From Corallium rubrum (taxonomy: Eukaryota; Cnidaria; Anthozoa; Scleralcyonacea; Coralliidae), in NCBI GenBank assembly GCA_964035015.1, contig OZ036010.1, positions 3,663,604-3,727,603 on the forward strand: DNA of 64,000 bases. Reading direction: 5' to 3'. The notes beneath the pieces are model-generated. The model was not told where the DNA came from. It worked only from the letters and a program-made list of their open reading frames with translations, and made no database searches. The translations under genes were made by a program, and so were the position numbers. Of this stretch, positions 22,501 to 32,977 are shown one piece after another (the first letter of the stretch is position 1; each line of letters opens with the position of its first letter).

Positions 22501-25500
22501 ACCAACCATGAGGTCACACGGACGAAACCATTCTTTAATTTCATGTTCGGAAAGTTCCAGCACAGCCCTGGAAAATGATGCTATATGGAAAATAATAAAA
22601 AGAAATAAAAACAAGTTAGGCCCTGTTTAGACGTCGCTCTTGTTCCGAATCAAATCCAACTATAAAACATTCGACTGAAGATCCGTCACAAGTGTGGCAA
22701 GTCTTTATTCGTCAGACCTGTGATGGATTTGGTTTACGTGATTGATTAGTGATTAGTTTATATGAAGAACATCAAGCCAACTAAATCAAACTGGTGCTAG
22801 TCAGTAGAACTCGCCACATGTTATATGACTGGTCAATTAATTTAATTTGACTCGACTAAAATCCATCGTAAGAATCCACGGTGCTCTTGTGTTAGATAAT
22901 CCATGATGCTCTTATAGATTTGAACCGAGTTTGAACTGAGTTTCTTCATACGTTGTACTTGAGGCATTTGTGCGGATAGATTTAAGCTAAATAATTAAGA
23001 TTTGACTCGACACAAGAGCGACGTCAAAACTGGGCCCTACACAGAGCAATTTTCATGCAACTTCAGGCCTGGAATTGACGTAAAAAATATCCACGGCAAT
23101 TGAATTGAAAATTGAGAGTACACAGAATAGAAGCTCTCTGCTCTCTACAGCAATTTTAGCAGTCTCCACGGCATTTTTCATGTGTTTCTGTGGTTGTGTT
23201 TAGTTGATATTCACCCTGTCATTGTCTGCAGTGATTCACGGCATTTTTCTCTCTTAGCATGGCAATTGCCGCGAGTGCTGCAATGAAATTCATGCGAGAT
23301 TGTGTGCAAGATCGCACGTAATGTGCACCTATTTTTAACAACCTATTTTGAATCCCAACTGTAGTCCTCCTATGCTGGTCAAAACTGACTCCTTTATTAT
23401 TTTATTTGGTCTAATGGTAGACAGTTTTACCCATCAAGGGAGCACTTCTAGGAGACAAACTAGGGTTAAGTAAGCTGACGTCACAAAATGTCCACTGCCA
23501 GGTCTATGCCCAATTTTCCTCAGGAAACAGTGAAAGGAAGGAAGAAAAATCAGGCATCTGCATGCAGCTGGCTACGTTACGTTAACTTGCTGATTGTCGG
23601 TACTCACCGCACTGACGACTCGTCATTTTTGACGGAACGTACCAGCGGTGCTTTTAGCCAGCTAATTTCTATCCACCAGTTCCGAATACTATCGTCCGTA
23701 TCAAGCCCATCAGAAACTCAACTTTTCGCCATGGAGATTGAACGTATTTTTTGCTGGTTGTATGAAAAGCGCACTTTTATTGGGTGATTGGCCTCGCGAC
23801 GAACAATACGTACGATGTATTTCAAAAATTGGACATGGATGAAATCGCGGATAGGGGGTGTTTTGAAGTACTGTTCGATCTGGGAGTTGCTGTATGAGAG
23901 CGAAGTTTTCTGTGTCGGCGTCTTTGGATTCTTTGCGCTGATATCCGCTGGGTGAGAGTTTGCGTAGTAAGTCGTACCAGCAAGTGGCTAGCTGGATGTC
24001 GGATTCGGAGGGGATTGTTGCGGCTGCGCAAGTGAGCCTGGTGAGGCAGGATTGGACGTGGGCGTCGGGGAAGCGAATTTTGGAGGGCTTTGTTGACGTG
24101 GCGGCCAGTAAAGATGGCGGTGGTTTTGGAATTGTCTAATAGGCTGTTGCGCGCGCATCATTCTTCAAAACAACTGCCAAGTTCCACTCAAAGTAAACAC
24201 ACTGTTTGAAATCAACAAAGTATAGATACAGTTTCTGGATGTTCAAAACTGTTATTCTGCTGTTGTTGGCTCGCTAGCATATCTGTTTGCCATTGCTTAC
24301 TTTGTGGAGAGCCCGCCAAAAGCCCGCCAATTTCTTTGTAAACTGATGCGCGCGCAACACCCTGAAATTTGCCTATTACTGATGATGTGGGTACCTACTG
24401 TAGGGTTGTTAAACAAAAGCACTCATTGAAGTAACAGATGATAAAGTTGGCAAGTGCATGCATGGTCTTTTTGGATTTTTTAAAAATTTATTTACGACAA
24501 TCAAAGTCTTACATTGAGTAGAGTTCCTGTCCTTGGGAAGTCTTTGACGTTGAATAAGAACAGGGAAAGGATCACGTCCATCATTTGGACTGTGGACTTC
24601 TCTGACTTCGACTGTATCATCAACAAGATAGTAATGGAGGATCTAAAAAATTTAAAATAGATTTAAAAATTCAAACAAAACAATAATGTTAAAAAAATAA
24701 AACATACTAGGTTTATAGTCAGTTTCAGCTTGCTTTTGAAATTCATTTGTCAACATTCGTTGGAAGGTTGGGAACTTGGTACGGAAGTTCGCGAAGTTCG
24801 TTGTGAAGTTCGTCGTGAAGTTCGAATTTAATAAGCTTTGAATTGAATTCCTTTGGTAAAATCACGGAGAAGAAGATTATTTGTTGTAGAGAATATAATA
24901 ATAGATACTCCGACTTGAATTTGTAACGTAGTTGGGAATGTTCATTTCAATTATACGTATCTGATTTCAAAAGCAAGCTGAAAAGGACTATAATATTAAC
25001 TGAACCCAAGGGATTATATGTAGACCTCAATGGTTCAAAGATTTTGTGTTACTGTATTTTCAAGAAATTTTAATAAAGAGCCCCACCCATTTCTCAGCAT
25101 ATTAAATTTAATAGCTCATTCCTGCCTGAACTGGCCAATATTACTGAGAATATTTTTTTAACTCTTATTAATGCCAGACAATTTTACTCATAGCAGCAAT
25201 GGCTGTTAATATTAAGGTTAACAACCATTAACCATTAATTATTTTTTGATTCTTGTCAAAGAGAAAACCCTTGGACATCCTGGGCAGCAATGAGTTAAAC
25301 CTCTCTTCAAAAACTCATTAATAATTCATAAGGAAAACACAAAAGAAAATCATGACCGTATCGTATCTTTATATGTGATAAAGATTTCTCCTGATTTACA
25401 TAAACTTTAGCTTTGATTTTCTCGGCTTAGACAAGGTTATTTTTCAAACTAACTCCGCCAATCAACTTACCAAGTGGTTCGTTTTTGAAGCCGTATAATA

Positions 25501-28500
25501 AACTCGCAGTTCGTGTTTTATCAGATATAAAAACACTCGGCTTCGCCTCGTGTCTTTATATCTGATAAAACACTCCTGCTCGTTTATTATACAGTACATA
25601 AACCATGCACTCACTCAGACAGGGGTGTAGCGAAGGCTATACATTGGGGGGGGGGGGAGTGCACAACTCCATTTTGCCGATAAAATGGGTGTGGCTCAGA
25701 TTAAACCACGCCCATTTTGTTGTTGTTTATTTTAATAAATCAAAATATGGATTTCATTTACGTAGCATGGATCTTGTCACCTACTTGACAAATTTAATAA
25801 AAGGAAGGCAAACACTGAAAGCCGATATGGCAATACGCCTCACTTTCAAACAAGCCCACAGTAATGCACAGTAACTGGTTCAGTTAATGCCAAGCGAAAA
25901 GCTCTGTTATTGAGAGGAAACATGATTTCTGCATGTTCTTCGGATAACACCCAATAAAACACCTTGCCAGATAGACGATACTGGACATCGGGATTTTTTT
26001 TACCAAATCTTGTCAGCGATCCAATATCTTGTCAGGAAAGTTGCGATATTATATTTTTGTCAACTTTGGCAACATTTTTCGGTGAGGAAAACAGACTTCC
26101 TCACCTTCAGCATTTTCAAAATTATGAAGTACGTATCACCATCACATCAAACGTTTTCTCTTGAAGATCCCGAAAAAAGAAATTTGCTGACAGCACTCCG
26201 GGTTTCCTGACACCCCCCTGCACCCCGCCCCCCCCTTCACTACACCCCTGCAGTATTTTAGAAAAAAACAATATGCCTGATTGCAGGTTTAATACCAGTA
26301 CTCAATCACCCTCCTATATACTCAAATGCTTTTGGAACAGCCCTATACACTTCAAACCACAAAAATAGGCACACTTAGGTGTACATTCATTTGTATCTAC
26401 TGCAGCAACAGATGTCGGGATGTGATCAGAAAAAGCTTCTGAAATTTGATTGTTCCCTGCAAAGCATATATTCTATTGTTACTTAACTAAACATCAGAAA
26501 ATCTTGCATGCTGACATAATGGACATAGTAATATCTACTGGTATGTGCAGTAGATACAAAAACTGTACTTACATAAGGTTTCATCTCACCAAACATGCTA
26601 TCCCTGTCATCCCAGACACAGTAAAAGCGTAGCACTTTTCTATCCATCACCAAGAACTGTCTGAGTTTATCGAAATCTGATGGTGTGATATAACTTCTTG
26701 GTGGCTGTTTCCTTGATTCATTGTAAGGATCTTTTGCCATCTCTTCTGGAGGACTGAGATCAATACCTTCACTGGCCATGAATTCCTATAGTGATCCAAA
26801 ACAAGCACATTTCAAGAGTGGTAAGGAATTCCCTGAGACAGTACAGGGATAAAGGTCCTTGACAGGGGGGCTAAAAGAGGCGTTCTTGGAAAATGCTCCA
26901 TGAAAAGTGAAATAAATTGTTTGCACACAACTTCACATTATCATATTATATGACATTACACTATCTTGGTTGATTTTCTTTGGTTATGCAAATTACCTTG
27001 AAACAAACTAAGATTGTGTCTGATACTTAATGAATGCAAACAATCTACTGTCAGTATTTCCATCACTATTCTTGGTTTTCATCTGACGTTTTTCATTTGG
27101 ACAGAAACAATGAAGTGGTGGCCATATTGGTGTACCATCTTTATCCTATGGGAATTTATATCTATTCTTATTCAAACACTTCGTATTGTTTTAGCACCCC
27201 AATGGCACCACCAATCATATGGGTGAGAACATAATCCATTAGAAGTGGAGCAATGAGTGGTATATAACTTCGTAGCTGGAAGAACATTTTGTCTAACATT
27301 TTCATGTATATTATTAATAAGTAATAGCATGGTTTCGAGTGCAATTTTGAAAAAACACACACTCGTGAGTTTTTCAAAGACCTCAAATAGCACTTGTCCT
27401 TCAGACTCGTGCAATTTTGGTAGTCTTTGAAAAACTCACTTGTGCATGTTTTTTCCAAATTGCACTCAAAACCATGCTATTACCTATACTAATACCAGAC
27501 TATTTTACTCTAGCTATTATGCCAGATGATTTTATTCGTCAAGGGGAAAGTTCTCAATCAGGCACCAAGGGGTTAATTGGAATTGTTGCAAGCATATTTT
27601 TTTCATTTGAGTACTGTAAGAGTTTTAAAAATACTTTACTGAAGCTATTTTTTGATCAAACTGACAGTAAGTTACATTACTATACCTTGGTCCACTCATC
27701 ACAATTACACACACGAAATACTTTGCCATAGAATGTAACATTAATGCCCAAATTCAGATCTTTCCAGTGCCAACAATTGCCAAGATCATCTTTTGGTAAC
27801 TGTTGCCTTTTGATCAACTTTCCTTGAGGTATGCCACTAAAGACGAAAAGAGAATCACATTTCTAGTTACATTATTCAAACTCGTGCTCCGACTTAATAT
27901 TATGTGACATTTATAATTAATCACAAAGCTTTTCTATAACCGGTAAAAAAATCGCATATTTTAAAAATCGATTTTAAATCTACCTGTTTTCCACAACTGG
28001 CTCAATCACAGCAATAGAATCATCTTCTAAATAATAATAAATCTTCACAGGACGAACTCTGTAATGCTCAGAAGCCGACTCGTGAACTGTCTGCTTGAAG
28101 TAGCCCAAAAACAACAACACTTTCTTGTCAAAACCAACGTGTGCTGGGATGAAATCTTCAGGTGGCGCTTGTACTTTTTGACCATAAGTTAAATACGGTT
28201 TCAGGTTTGCTAATTCGTCCAGTTCTTCTCTGGTTAGTTCATTAACGGGCAAAGGTTCTCCTCCGATTGCTGTTTTTGGTGTCACTGGCAAAGCGTAGCC
28301 ATTTCTCCAGCCCAGACTCTGTGATCGATGAAACCTTGTTTTCTAGAAAAGAATTAAAATCCTTATTTACCACACACGACTCTGAATTTGATATCAAAAC
28401 AACCTTTCGTATTGGTTTATAGCACCCTTTCATTCAAACATTTCAATGCCTTTCTTTGGCGCTCCTTACCGTAGGATCACTGAAGCTATTTCCAGGGAAG

Positions 28501-28514
28501 AAAGGTAAAGACAT
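13545..28514 (-). CDS. EFHC1: EF-hand domain-containing protein 1 (DM10 ciliary protein)
   Basis: EFHC1 proteins line the inside of ciliary doublet microtubules. Eight exons in matching phase: 28514-28470, 28342-27984, 27836-27686, 26785-26573, 24642-24513, 22580-22360, 15679-15539 and 13985-13545, totalling 566 aa. The start [15 protein letters not shown] matches the human LPFLPGTSF segment. Three DM10 domains are seen at about residues 73-180 ([12 protein letters not shown]), 225-350 ([20 protein letters not shown]) and 402-510 ([12 protein letters not shown], then [19 protein letters not shown]). The human protein has 640 aa and a C-terminal EF-hand; here exon 8 runs to a stop after EYQRRY, or could splice at 13552 (AAGAAG, then GTAC) to an exon I did not find. 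Introns hold many insertions, including a 4.73-kb transposon 58 bp from the exon 7 acceptor. The choice against the EFHC2 paralogue rests on closer motif matches. Confidence 0.9.
14188..14492. mobile_element. Two inverted tRNA-derived SINE copies
   Basis: The right copy (about 14383-14492, plus) has a promoter-like head (GAGAGCGTCCGGCTGG, then the B box GGTTCGAGTCCCG) and the tail CAGAGTTTTTCTCTGAG followed by ACGACAGCTTGT. The left copy (about 14188-14262) is the same in inverse. Relatives are at 35285-35412 and 61030-61107. The tRNA cloverleaf is not preserved, so this is a SINE and not a tRNA gene. Confidence 0.7.
14637..14781. mobile_element. TTAA-flanked foldback MITE
   Basis: Ends TTAAGGCCCATTTCCACTC and GAGTGGAAATGGGCCTTTA are inverted, around a core with CTTGTGAGCTCTTGGGCAGA. 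Same superfamily as 32978-33448 and 49069-49217. It lies in EFHC1 intron 7. Confidence 0.75.
15738..16565 (+). repeat. Left long inverted terminal repeat
   Basis: Pairs with 19740-20465. A run of 14 or more G near 15758 and GC-rich CCCCGGGCCCCC words mark the tip. The inner 580 bp (15985-16565) is well matched to the right arm. Confidence 0.75.
16810..19332 (+). pseudogene. Transposase-like protein, two exons plus two frameshifts
   Basis: Exon 1 (16810-17059) splices in phase to 17207. The N-terminal part is Cys/His-rich ([24 protein letters not shown]), so it probably binds zinc. A helix-turn-helix follows near 17731-17815 ([20 protein letters not shown]). The catalytic half shows an aspartate in FLGDFAENY (about 18498) and another in [13 protein letters not shown] (about 18740), then [16 protein letters not shown] (about 18850), consistent with an RNase H-fold nuclease. 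The frame breaks twice. At 17935 the text continues in the frame starting [20 protein letters not shown]. Near 18200 it returns to the frame reading [16 protein letters not shown]. It therefore looks inactive. Similar proteins occur unnamed in other invertebrate assemblies as I recall; I cannot assign a superfamily. Confidence 0.75.
19740..20465 (-). repeat. Right long inverted terminal repeat
   Basis: Inverse of 15738-16565. The tip reads TTTTGCCCCGGGCCC before the terminal GCGGGCCTG. Confidence 0.75.
20474..21271. repeat. Repeat fragments in EFHC1 intron 6
   Basis: Holds a GAGCCGATC-rich block (20530-20630) that resembles hAT-type subterminal sequence without a matched right end, and a foldback fragment near 20985-21085 (CCCTTCGTCAGAGGGAAACG, TTTCGGCAGTATAT). 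The fragment recurs at 57560-57720 and in part at 53850-53880. No exon is seen. Confidence 0.5.
21272..21797. mobile_element. hAT-type MITE, second copy, 526 bp
   Basis: Ends TAGGGATGAGCCGATC and TCGGCTCATCCCTA, with the same CCGAT-rich subterminal blocks as 4488-5069. The flanks are GAAAAAAC on the left and GAAAAAAAC on the right, an 8-bp duplication blurred by one extra A. Confidence 0.82.
22617..23039. mobile_element. MITE directly upstream of EFHC1 exon 6
   Basis: Inverted ends TAGGCCCTGTTTAGACGTCG and CGACGTCAAAACTGGGCCCT. The right-hand flank of the exon 6 acceptor is only about 37 bp from this element, so the branch point may lie inside or beside it. Confidence 0.75.
23785..24125 (-). 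pseudogene. GC-rich coding-like fragment, unidentified
   Basis: About 340 bp of clearly higher GC than its surroundings. One minus-strand frame is open for about 108 codons without a Met start, with stretches such as [20 protein letters not shown] and [16 protein letters not shown]. It ends on the right beside the MITE at 24138. It could be a retroelement fragment. I do not recognise the protein, and it is not part of EFHC1. Confidence 0.35.
24138..24376. mobile_element. MITE family A copy 1 (GCGCGC-ended, about 240 bp)
   Basis: Inverted ends AATAGGCTGTTGCGCGCGCA and CGCGCAACACCCTGAAATTT-GCCTATT. The body contains CCACTCAAAGTAAACA and TTGTTGGCTCGCTAGCA. Other copies: 31783-32022, 38111-38320, 40272-40523 and 61287-61526, in both orientations. 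Confidence 0.85.
24718..24991. mobile_element. MITE with TATAGTC ends, copy 1
   Basis: Ends TATAGTCAGTTTCAGCTTGC and GCAAGCTGAAAAGGACTATA. A run of GAAGTTCG repeats lies inside. The reverse-oriented relative is at 45692-46003. EFHC1 intron 4. Confidence 0.75.
25111..25298. repeat. TTAACCC-type MITE copy
   Basis: Contains AGAAAACCCTTGGACATCCT and GGGCAGCAATGAGTTAA at its right end and a degenerate left half (CTCATTCCTGCCTGAACTGG). Confidence 0.55.
25306..25602. mobile_element. 297-bp repeat nearly identical to 32256-32552
   Basis: Starts TTCAAAAACTCATTAATAAT and ends ATTATACAGTACATAAA. The two copies, 6950 bp apart in the same orientation, show one substitution (ATAAGG versus ATGAGG) and no length change by eye. 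Inside is the hairpin ACACTCGGCTTCGCCTCGTG. Similar left ends (ACTCATTAATAATTCATGA) occur near 34519, 56225, 61615 and 62124. Confidence 0.8.
25620..26250. mobile_element. hAT-like MITE with CAGGGGTGTAGCG ends
   Basis: Begins CAGGGGTGTAGCGAAGG and ends CCCCTTCACTACACCCCTG, inverted, with G-run and C-run tracts just inside. No clean flanking duplication is visible. EFHC1 intron 4. Confidence 0.7.
27325..27484. repeat. Foldback element in EFHC1 intron 3
   Basis: Arms ATGGTTTCGAGTGCAATTTT and AATTGCACTCAAAACCAT are inverted around CTCGTGAGTTTTTCAAAG and its inverse. Confidence 0.65.
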
Positions 28515-29805
28515 TCTGTACACAAAGGTTAGTCTACTGAATTCAAAACAAGGATAAATCTCACGTCTTTTCTCAAAGTTATTCCACCACAAAATGCAAG
28601 TTACTTTCCACAAGAACTGACCAAATCTTGCGGTTTCCAAGTTGTTAATCAGCGTCTGGTTGCTATGATACAGTTGTTAAGGAAATCATATTCTCGTTTC
28701 CAGAGCCCGCGTTTCTGGCGCGGTCAGCTGTCAAAAACTAGCGCAGCGGCAGCCGGCGCGCGCAGTTGCTATTTCCATAAATAGACAGACAGACAAGCCA
28801 AAATTGAAACTTGGGGGATTTCTGAAGTCATTTTCTTTTGTCAAGAGTGCAAGAATAAATTATATACTCAGACAAAGGAAATTTTACAGTTTACCGTACC
28901 CGAGTAATTCAGCGATTCCTATGCCACCAGGCGAGATTAATTTCATGACCTAACCCAAACAAAAACCCTAACCCTAATCAGTAACTGTGTTTACCGCTTA
29001 TTTTATACGCTTACCGACCCACCAACGTGTTTATTGCCTAGCTTTATACGCTATTAATTTATTATTGAGTCGGTTTTCTTTGTTCTTTCGAAGGCTTTAT
29101 ATCGCATAAAGCGCTTGAATATTAATTAGCTTAGAAATGAAGAAAAAAACTAGGAAAATCTTTGTCCAAGGTATACAAAAAAGACAAAACTTTGTTGGCA
29201 AACCTCCTCAATAACAAATTAAGTCAGATAAATCTCTCGAACGTCAGGATTTTTGCGATATAAAGCCCTCGGACGCTGCGCGTCCTCAGGATTTATCTAT
29301 TACATAACCTGACACAGTAGTTTACACTTTACCGTATACCCAAGTCATCACCCCAGACAAACATGCATTAACACTGCCTTAATAACCGCGCAGCGTTATT
29401 GGTCAAAGAATGCATTCCTCTTGGTTGTTGTTGGTGTTGCCATAGTTGCCTACAATTCTTGTATGTAGTGTACATGTGTACTCCTACAAACTCTCATGTA
29501 TGCCAAAACGTTTAGCTGCGGCGTGCTGGAGTGGAGCTAGCCTGAATTTGGCTGTACTCAGGCGTGCTTGTGGGGGCCCTGAGGGCTAATTAGATTGCAA
29601 ACACTAAAAAAAAAGCCCATCCAAAACCGGCTAAGTAGTGTCTTCCCAAATCTGCTGAATAAAATCTGGTTAACCAGAATAAAATTCTTAGTACTTATAT
29701 GGCTGCTTTGAAGGTGAAAGATCAAAGACATCATCATGAGCTAACTAAAATAGCCTGAGTAATAGCCCCCATTCTGGAGTACAGAAGATATCACTTGAAG
29801 CTCGG
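28515..29805. promoter_or_regulatory. EFHC1 upstream region
   Basis: Holds the presumed EFHC1 promoter. A GC-rich patch at 28700-28775 (CGCGGTCAGCTG, CGGCAGCCGGCGCGCGC) stands out. Farther up, 29060-29310 is a foldback around TTTATATCGCATAAAGCGC. No gene was recognised. Confidence 0.45.
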
Positions 29806-30166
29806 GGGAGCACGGATGGCGTGTGCTGTTAGGGCGCTGCCTCTCACCAATAGTTAAGCCCGGTTAGACGGGGTTAGGACTTGGATGGGTGACCGTCTGG
29901 GAACAACCCCGTTCTCGAGCTTGGGACTCATGTGAGTAGAGTTTAGTTGGTCTCTCCTGTGCTCCGAGGGTTTTTCGCCGGGTTCTCCGGTTTTCCTCCC
30001 TCCGTATAATCAACACCTAGGGCTTAGCTGGGATCCGTCGTCTGACCTGTGTCGTATGGCGGCTGCTTATAAAGCGCCTTTGATATGCCTCGACACGGCC
30101 ACATTGAAAAATCTTTAGAATTTGAATTTGTAACGCATGATTTGTATTTAATCATTATGAACAAAG

Positions 30167-30264
<98 letters not shown>

Positions 30265-30265
30265 G
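29806..30265 (+). mobile_element. 5S rRNA-derived SINE with (TTAG)n tail
   Basis: The head (GAGCACGGATGGCGTGTGCT through GACTTGGATGGGTGACCGTC, then TGGGAA) matches the box A to box C promoter half of 5S rRNA. The body (GTGAGTAGAG, TCCTGTGCTCCGAGGG, TGATATGCCTCGACACGG) is shared with the inverted copy at 8370-8693. The element ends in a perfect (TTAG)n tract from about 30168 to 30265. A second, head-only copy is at 37136-37252. SINE3-type architecture is known; whether this family is named I cannot tell. Confidence 0.8.
30168..30265 (+). repeat. (TTAG)n microsatellite, about 24 units
   Basis: Uninterrupted tetranucleotide at the 3' end of the SINE, consistent with a SINE tail that expanded. 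Confidence 0.95.
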
Positions 30266-30449
30266 AAAGAAGTCCGCTACGCAGTAGACTGAAAGCCAGC
30301 CGCCGATCTCATCTCGTTCTCACTCACGCAGGCTATGCTCAAGGACTGACAAACCTGCTCATGACAGCATGACTCACTGGAGTCACTGGTAAAGGGGCTT
30401 ACTCATCAAAAATCCCTGTTGGTGGTTTGCAATCAATCCCTTGAGATTT

Positions 30450-30560
30450 ATAAGCCAAAGAAACTGCGGCATGTTGGAGGAAAACATTCTCCAAATCACG
30501 TCCAAATACAATAGCTGCTGAGATTCTTTTGTTAAAGTTCCTCCAACATGGCCGCTATGA
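30450..30560. repeat. Small foldback near GGCATGTTGGAGGAA
   Basis: CATGTTGGAGGAA near 30472 returns inverted as GTTCCTCCAACATGG near 30537. Confidence 0.5.
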
Positions 30561-30622
30561 CGTCATGTGCAAACCAAGAATTGAGCTCTTGCACGTATTC
30601 CCATAAACAAAAGGATTACCAT

Positions 30623-31185
30623 CATTGTTATATAGCTAGAGTTTCACTGGATACAACGATGACTGTCATTGGTTGGTTTGTGGTCACATGACCTTAGCTA
30701 AATTTCAATGTCTACCGAGCGGGCAATAATTGAGAACTTATTGCCTGCTCGGTCAATAAGTTTTCAATTGTTGCCCGCTAGAACTTTGAACTCTTCACGG
30801 CACCTATAAACAAAAGCTTGTTTGGTACGAAAAAAAGAATATGTATAGGGTCTTCAAAGCATGTGTGAAGATTAACTGGAGAAATGTATTGCTGTTCTTT
30901 TGTTCTGAGACTTATATTTGTTTGGTTGAAGTGAAATTATGGAGCCAGGCGAAATGTTTTGGTAGGTCTTTCAGTTTGTCTTTTGTCTACTTTCCCTTGA
31001 TAAACGTCGAAATTATTCAGCGAAACTCAAGCTACATAACAAAACACTTAGTGTCTGATCCCTCGGAAACAGTTAGTTTTGTTTTCCCTCGAGTCTCGAT
31101 GTTTCCCTCGACTTCGTCTCGGGAAATATCAAGACTCTCGCGAAAACAAAACTAACTGTTTCCCTCGGGAGCAGACATTAAGTGT
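30623..31185. mobile_element. Long repeat family C, copy 1
   Basis: Shares about 500 bp with 39100-39626 (TATATAGCTAGAGTTTCACT at the start, CTGTTTCCCTCGGGAGCAG at the end). Contains a strong hairpin GGAAACAGTTAGTTTTGTTT and its inverse. No convincing reading frame. Confidence 0.7.
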
Positions 31186-31782
31186 ATATTATTTGGTCCA
31201 ACATGGCGACTTTGACGTCACCTGCAAGAGCCCAATACACCAAGCTTCGCTTTAGCGTTATTGAAGAAAGACAAAAAAAAAGAAAGAAAATCAACCACTT
31301 CAGACTAAAACAAGCAAGCGATAATTTATGGTTCGACTAAGTACATCTTGTGGCAAATTAAAGTATAATTACATCTCAGTTACCAACTTCTCTTTTCCGT
31401 GACAATGTTGTCTTCAGGAAAGTTGTTGTCGGCAGTATGGCGGCAAACTCGCATGTTAATATCTTGTTAATGTTTTGTTAGCTGTATTAAAGGATAGATA
31501 TATAGATACAATTATTTAACCACGCTAACATCGTCAGCAAAAGCTGGTTTCCACGATGGGCGTGTAAAACAATAGAAGCAAAATTACATTATTTACAAAC
31601 AGGAAAATAAGGGCTTATGTAGCGAAAAATAAGTTCGGGAGGGACTCTTATTTCAAAGAACTTTTGAAGTTATAAAGATTGACGTTTGCAGCTCTTCCGT
31701 TTCTCACTTCGTTCTCTAGATATTGAGATTTGGTGATATGCAAATAACATCACTTATTAGACGTCACACTGTATAATGACTT

Positions 31783-32022
31783 AATAGACGAGTTTCAGGG
31801 TGTTGCGTGCGCATCGTTTTGGAAAGAAATTGGCGGGCTCCCCACAAAGTAAGGAATGGCAAACAGACTTGCTAGCGAGCCAACAACAGCAGAATGACAA
31901 TGTTTTATATCCAGAAACTGTATCTACACTTTGTTTATTTTAAACAGTATGTTTACTTTGAGTGGAGCTTGCCCGTTTTTTTGAAAAATGATGCGCGCGC
32001 AACACCCTGAAACTCGCCTATT
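31783..32022. mobile_element. MITE family A copy 2
   Basis: Ends AATAGACGAGTTTCAGGGTG and CACCCTGAAACTCGCCTATT, with intact GCGCGC blocks on the right. Confidence 0.85.
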
Positions 32023-32255
32023 GTTGGAGAATCATGTCTATTCTTGCAATAATTCAAGTAAATCACTTGAAACTTTTTTATGTATAGTATCCTGTAATAC
32101 ACAGAAGTACATGCACAGTTAAAGTCATTTCGTTAAATAATCTCAAATTGATATCAAGTCATTATACAGTGTGACGTCTAAGTGATGTTATTTCATTAAT
32201 AATTCATGACTAAAATTCAAAAGAATGAATGTTTAATCAGCATCGTTAAATACGG

Positions 32256-32552
32256 TTCAAAAACTCATTAATAATTCATGAGGAAAACACAAAAGAAAAT
32301 CATGACCGTATCGTATCTTTATATGTGATAAAGATTTCTCCTGATTTACATAAACTTTAGCTTTGATTTTCTCGGCTTAGACAAGGTTATTTTTCAAACT
32401 AACTCCGCCAATCAACTTACCAAGTGGTTCGTTTTTGAAGCCGTATAATAAACTCGCAGTTCGTGTTTTATCAGATATAAAAACACTCGGCTTCGCCTCG
32501 TGTCTTTATATCTGATAAAACACTCCTGCTCGTTTATTATACAGTACATAAA
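32256..32552. mobile_element. 297-bp repeat, second near-identical copy
   Basis: See 25306-25602; same orientation and same length, one base different by eye. Confidence 0.8.
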
Positions 32553-32977
32553 ACATTGATTAATAAAACATCAACGTTTTATCAAAGTTAATAGGCACTA
32601 GTGGCTCAAATTCAGCTTTTTCTGAGTTAAAATGATCTTATTTAACCTTTTCTACGACTCTTAAACAAAGTGTTCATCATTTACACTTACAATTTGATAA
32701 GTAAGTTCGGCTCGCCATTGTAAATGCCCATAAAGATAGGCCGCTCATATTTTAACTATTTAAATAAAACAAAATTCAATATCTAAAGAACGAAGTGAGA
32801 TATGGAAGAGCTGTAAACGTCAATCTTCATAATTTCAAAAGTTCTTTGAAATAAGAGCCTCTCTCCAGAACTTATTTTTCGCTGCACAAGCCACTTGAGC
32901 TCCCTAAGGTCTAATTTTAACGCTTTTATCCATGGTTTTCCCGGACGTCTCTCATTGACGAGTTTTATCATCTGGTG

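Larger units (their letters stand above)
31615..32900. repeat. Foldback element split by two younger insertions
   Basis: The left arm (31615-31780, containing CTTATTTCAAAGAACTTTTG) and the right arm (about 32765-32890, its inverse) flank unrelated elements: family A MITE at 31783-32022 and the 297-bp repeat at 32256-32552. The arms share CGAAGTGAGA-type words with 35422-35875 and 63640-63880. Confidence 0.65.

Noticed and set aside
23488..23787. 99-codon plus-strand frame
   Set aside because: No splice context, no recognisable motif, in repeat-rich intron DNA.
29806..29930. 5S rRNA gene
   Set aside because: Only the promoter half matches; the sequence then becomes a SINE body and (TTAG)n tail.
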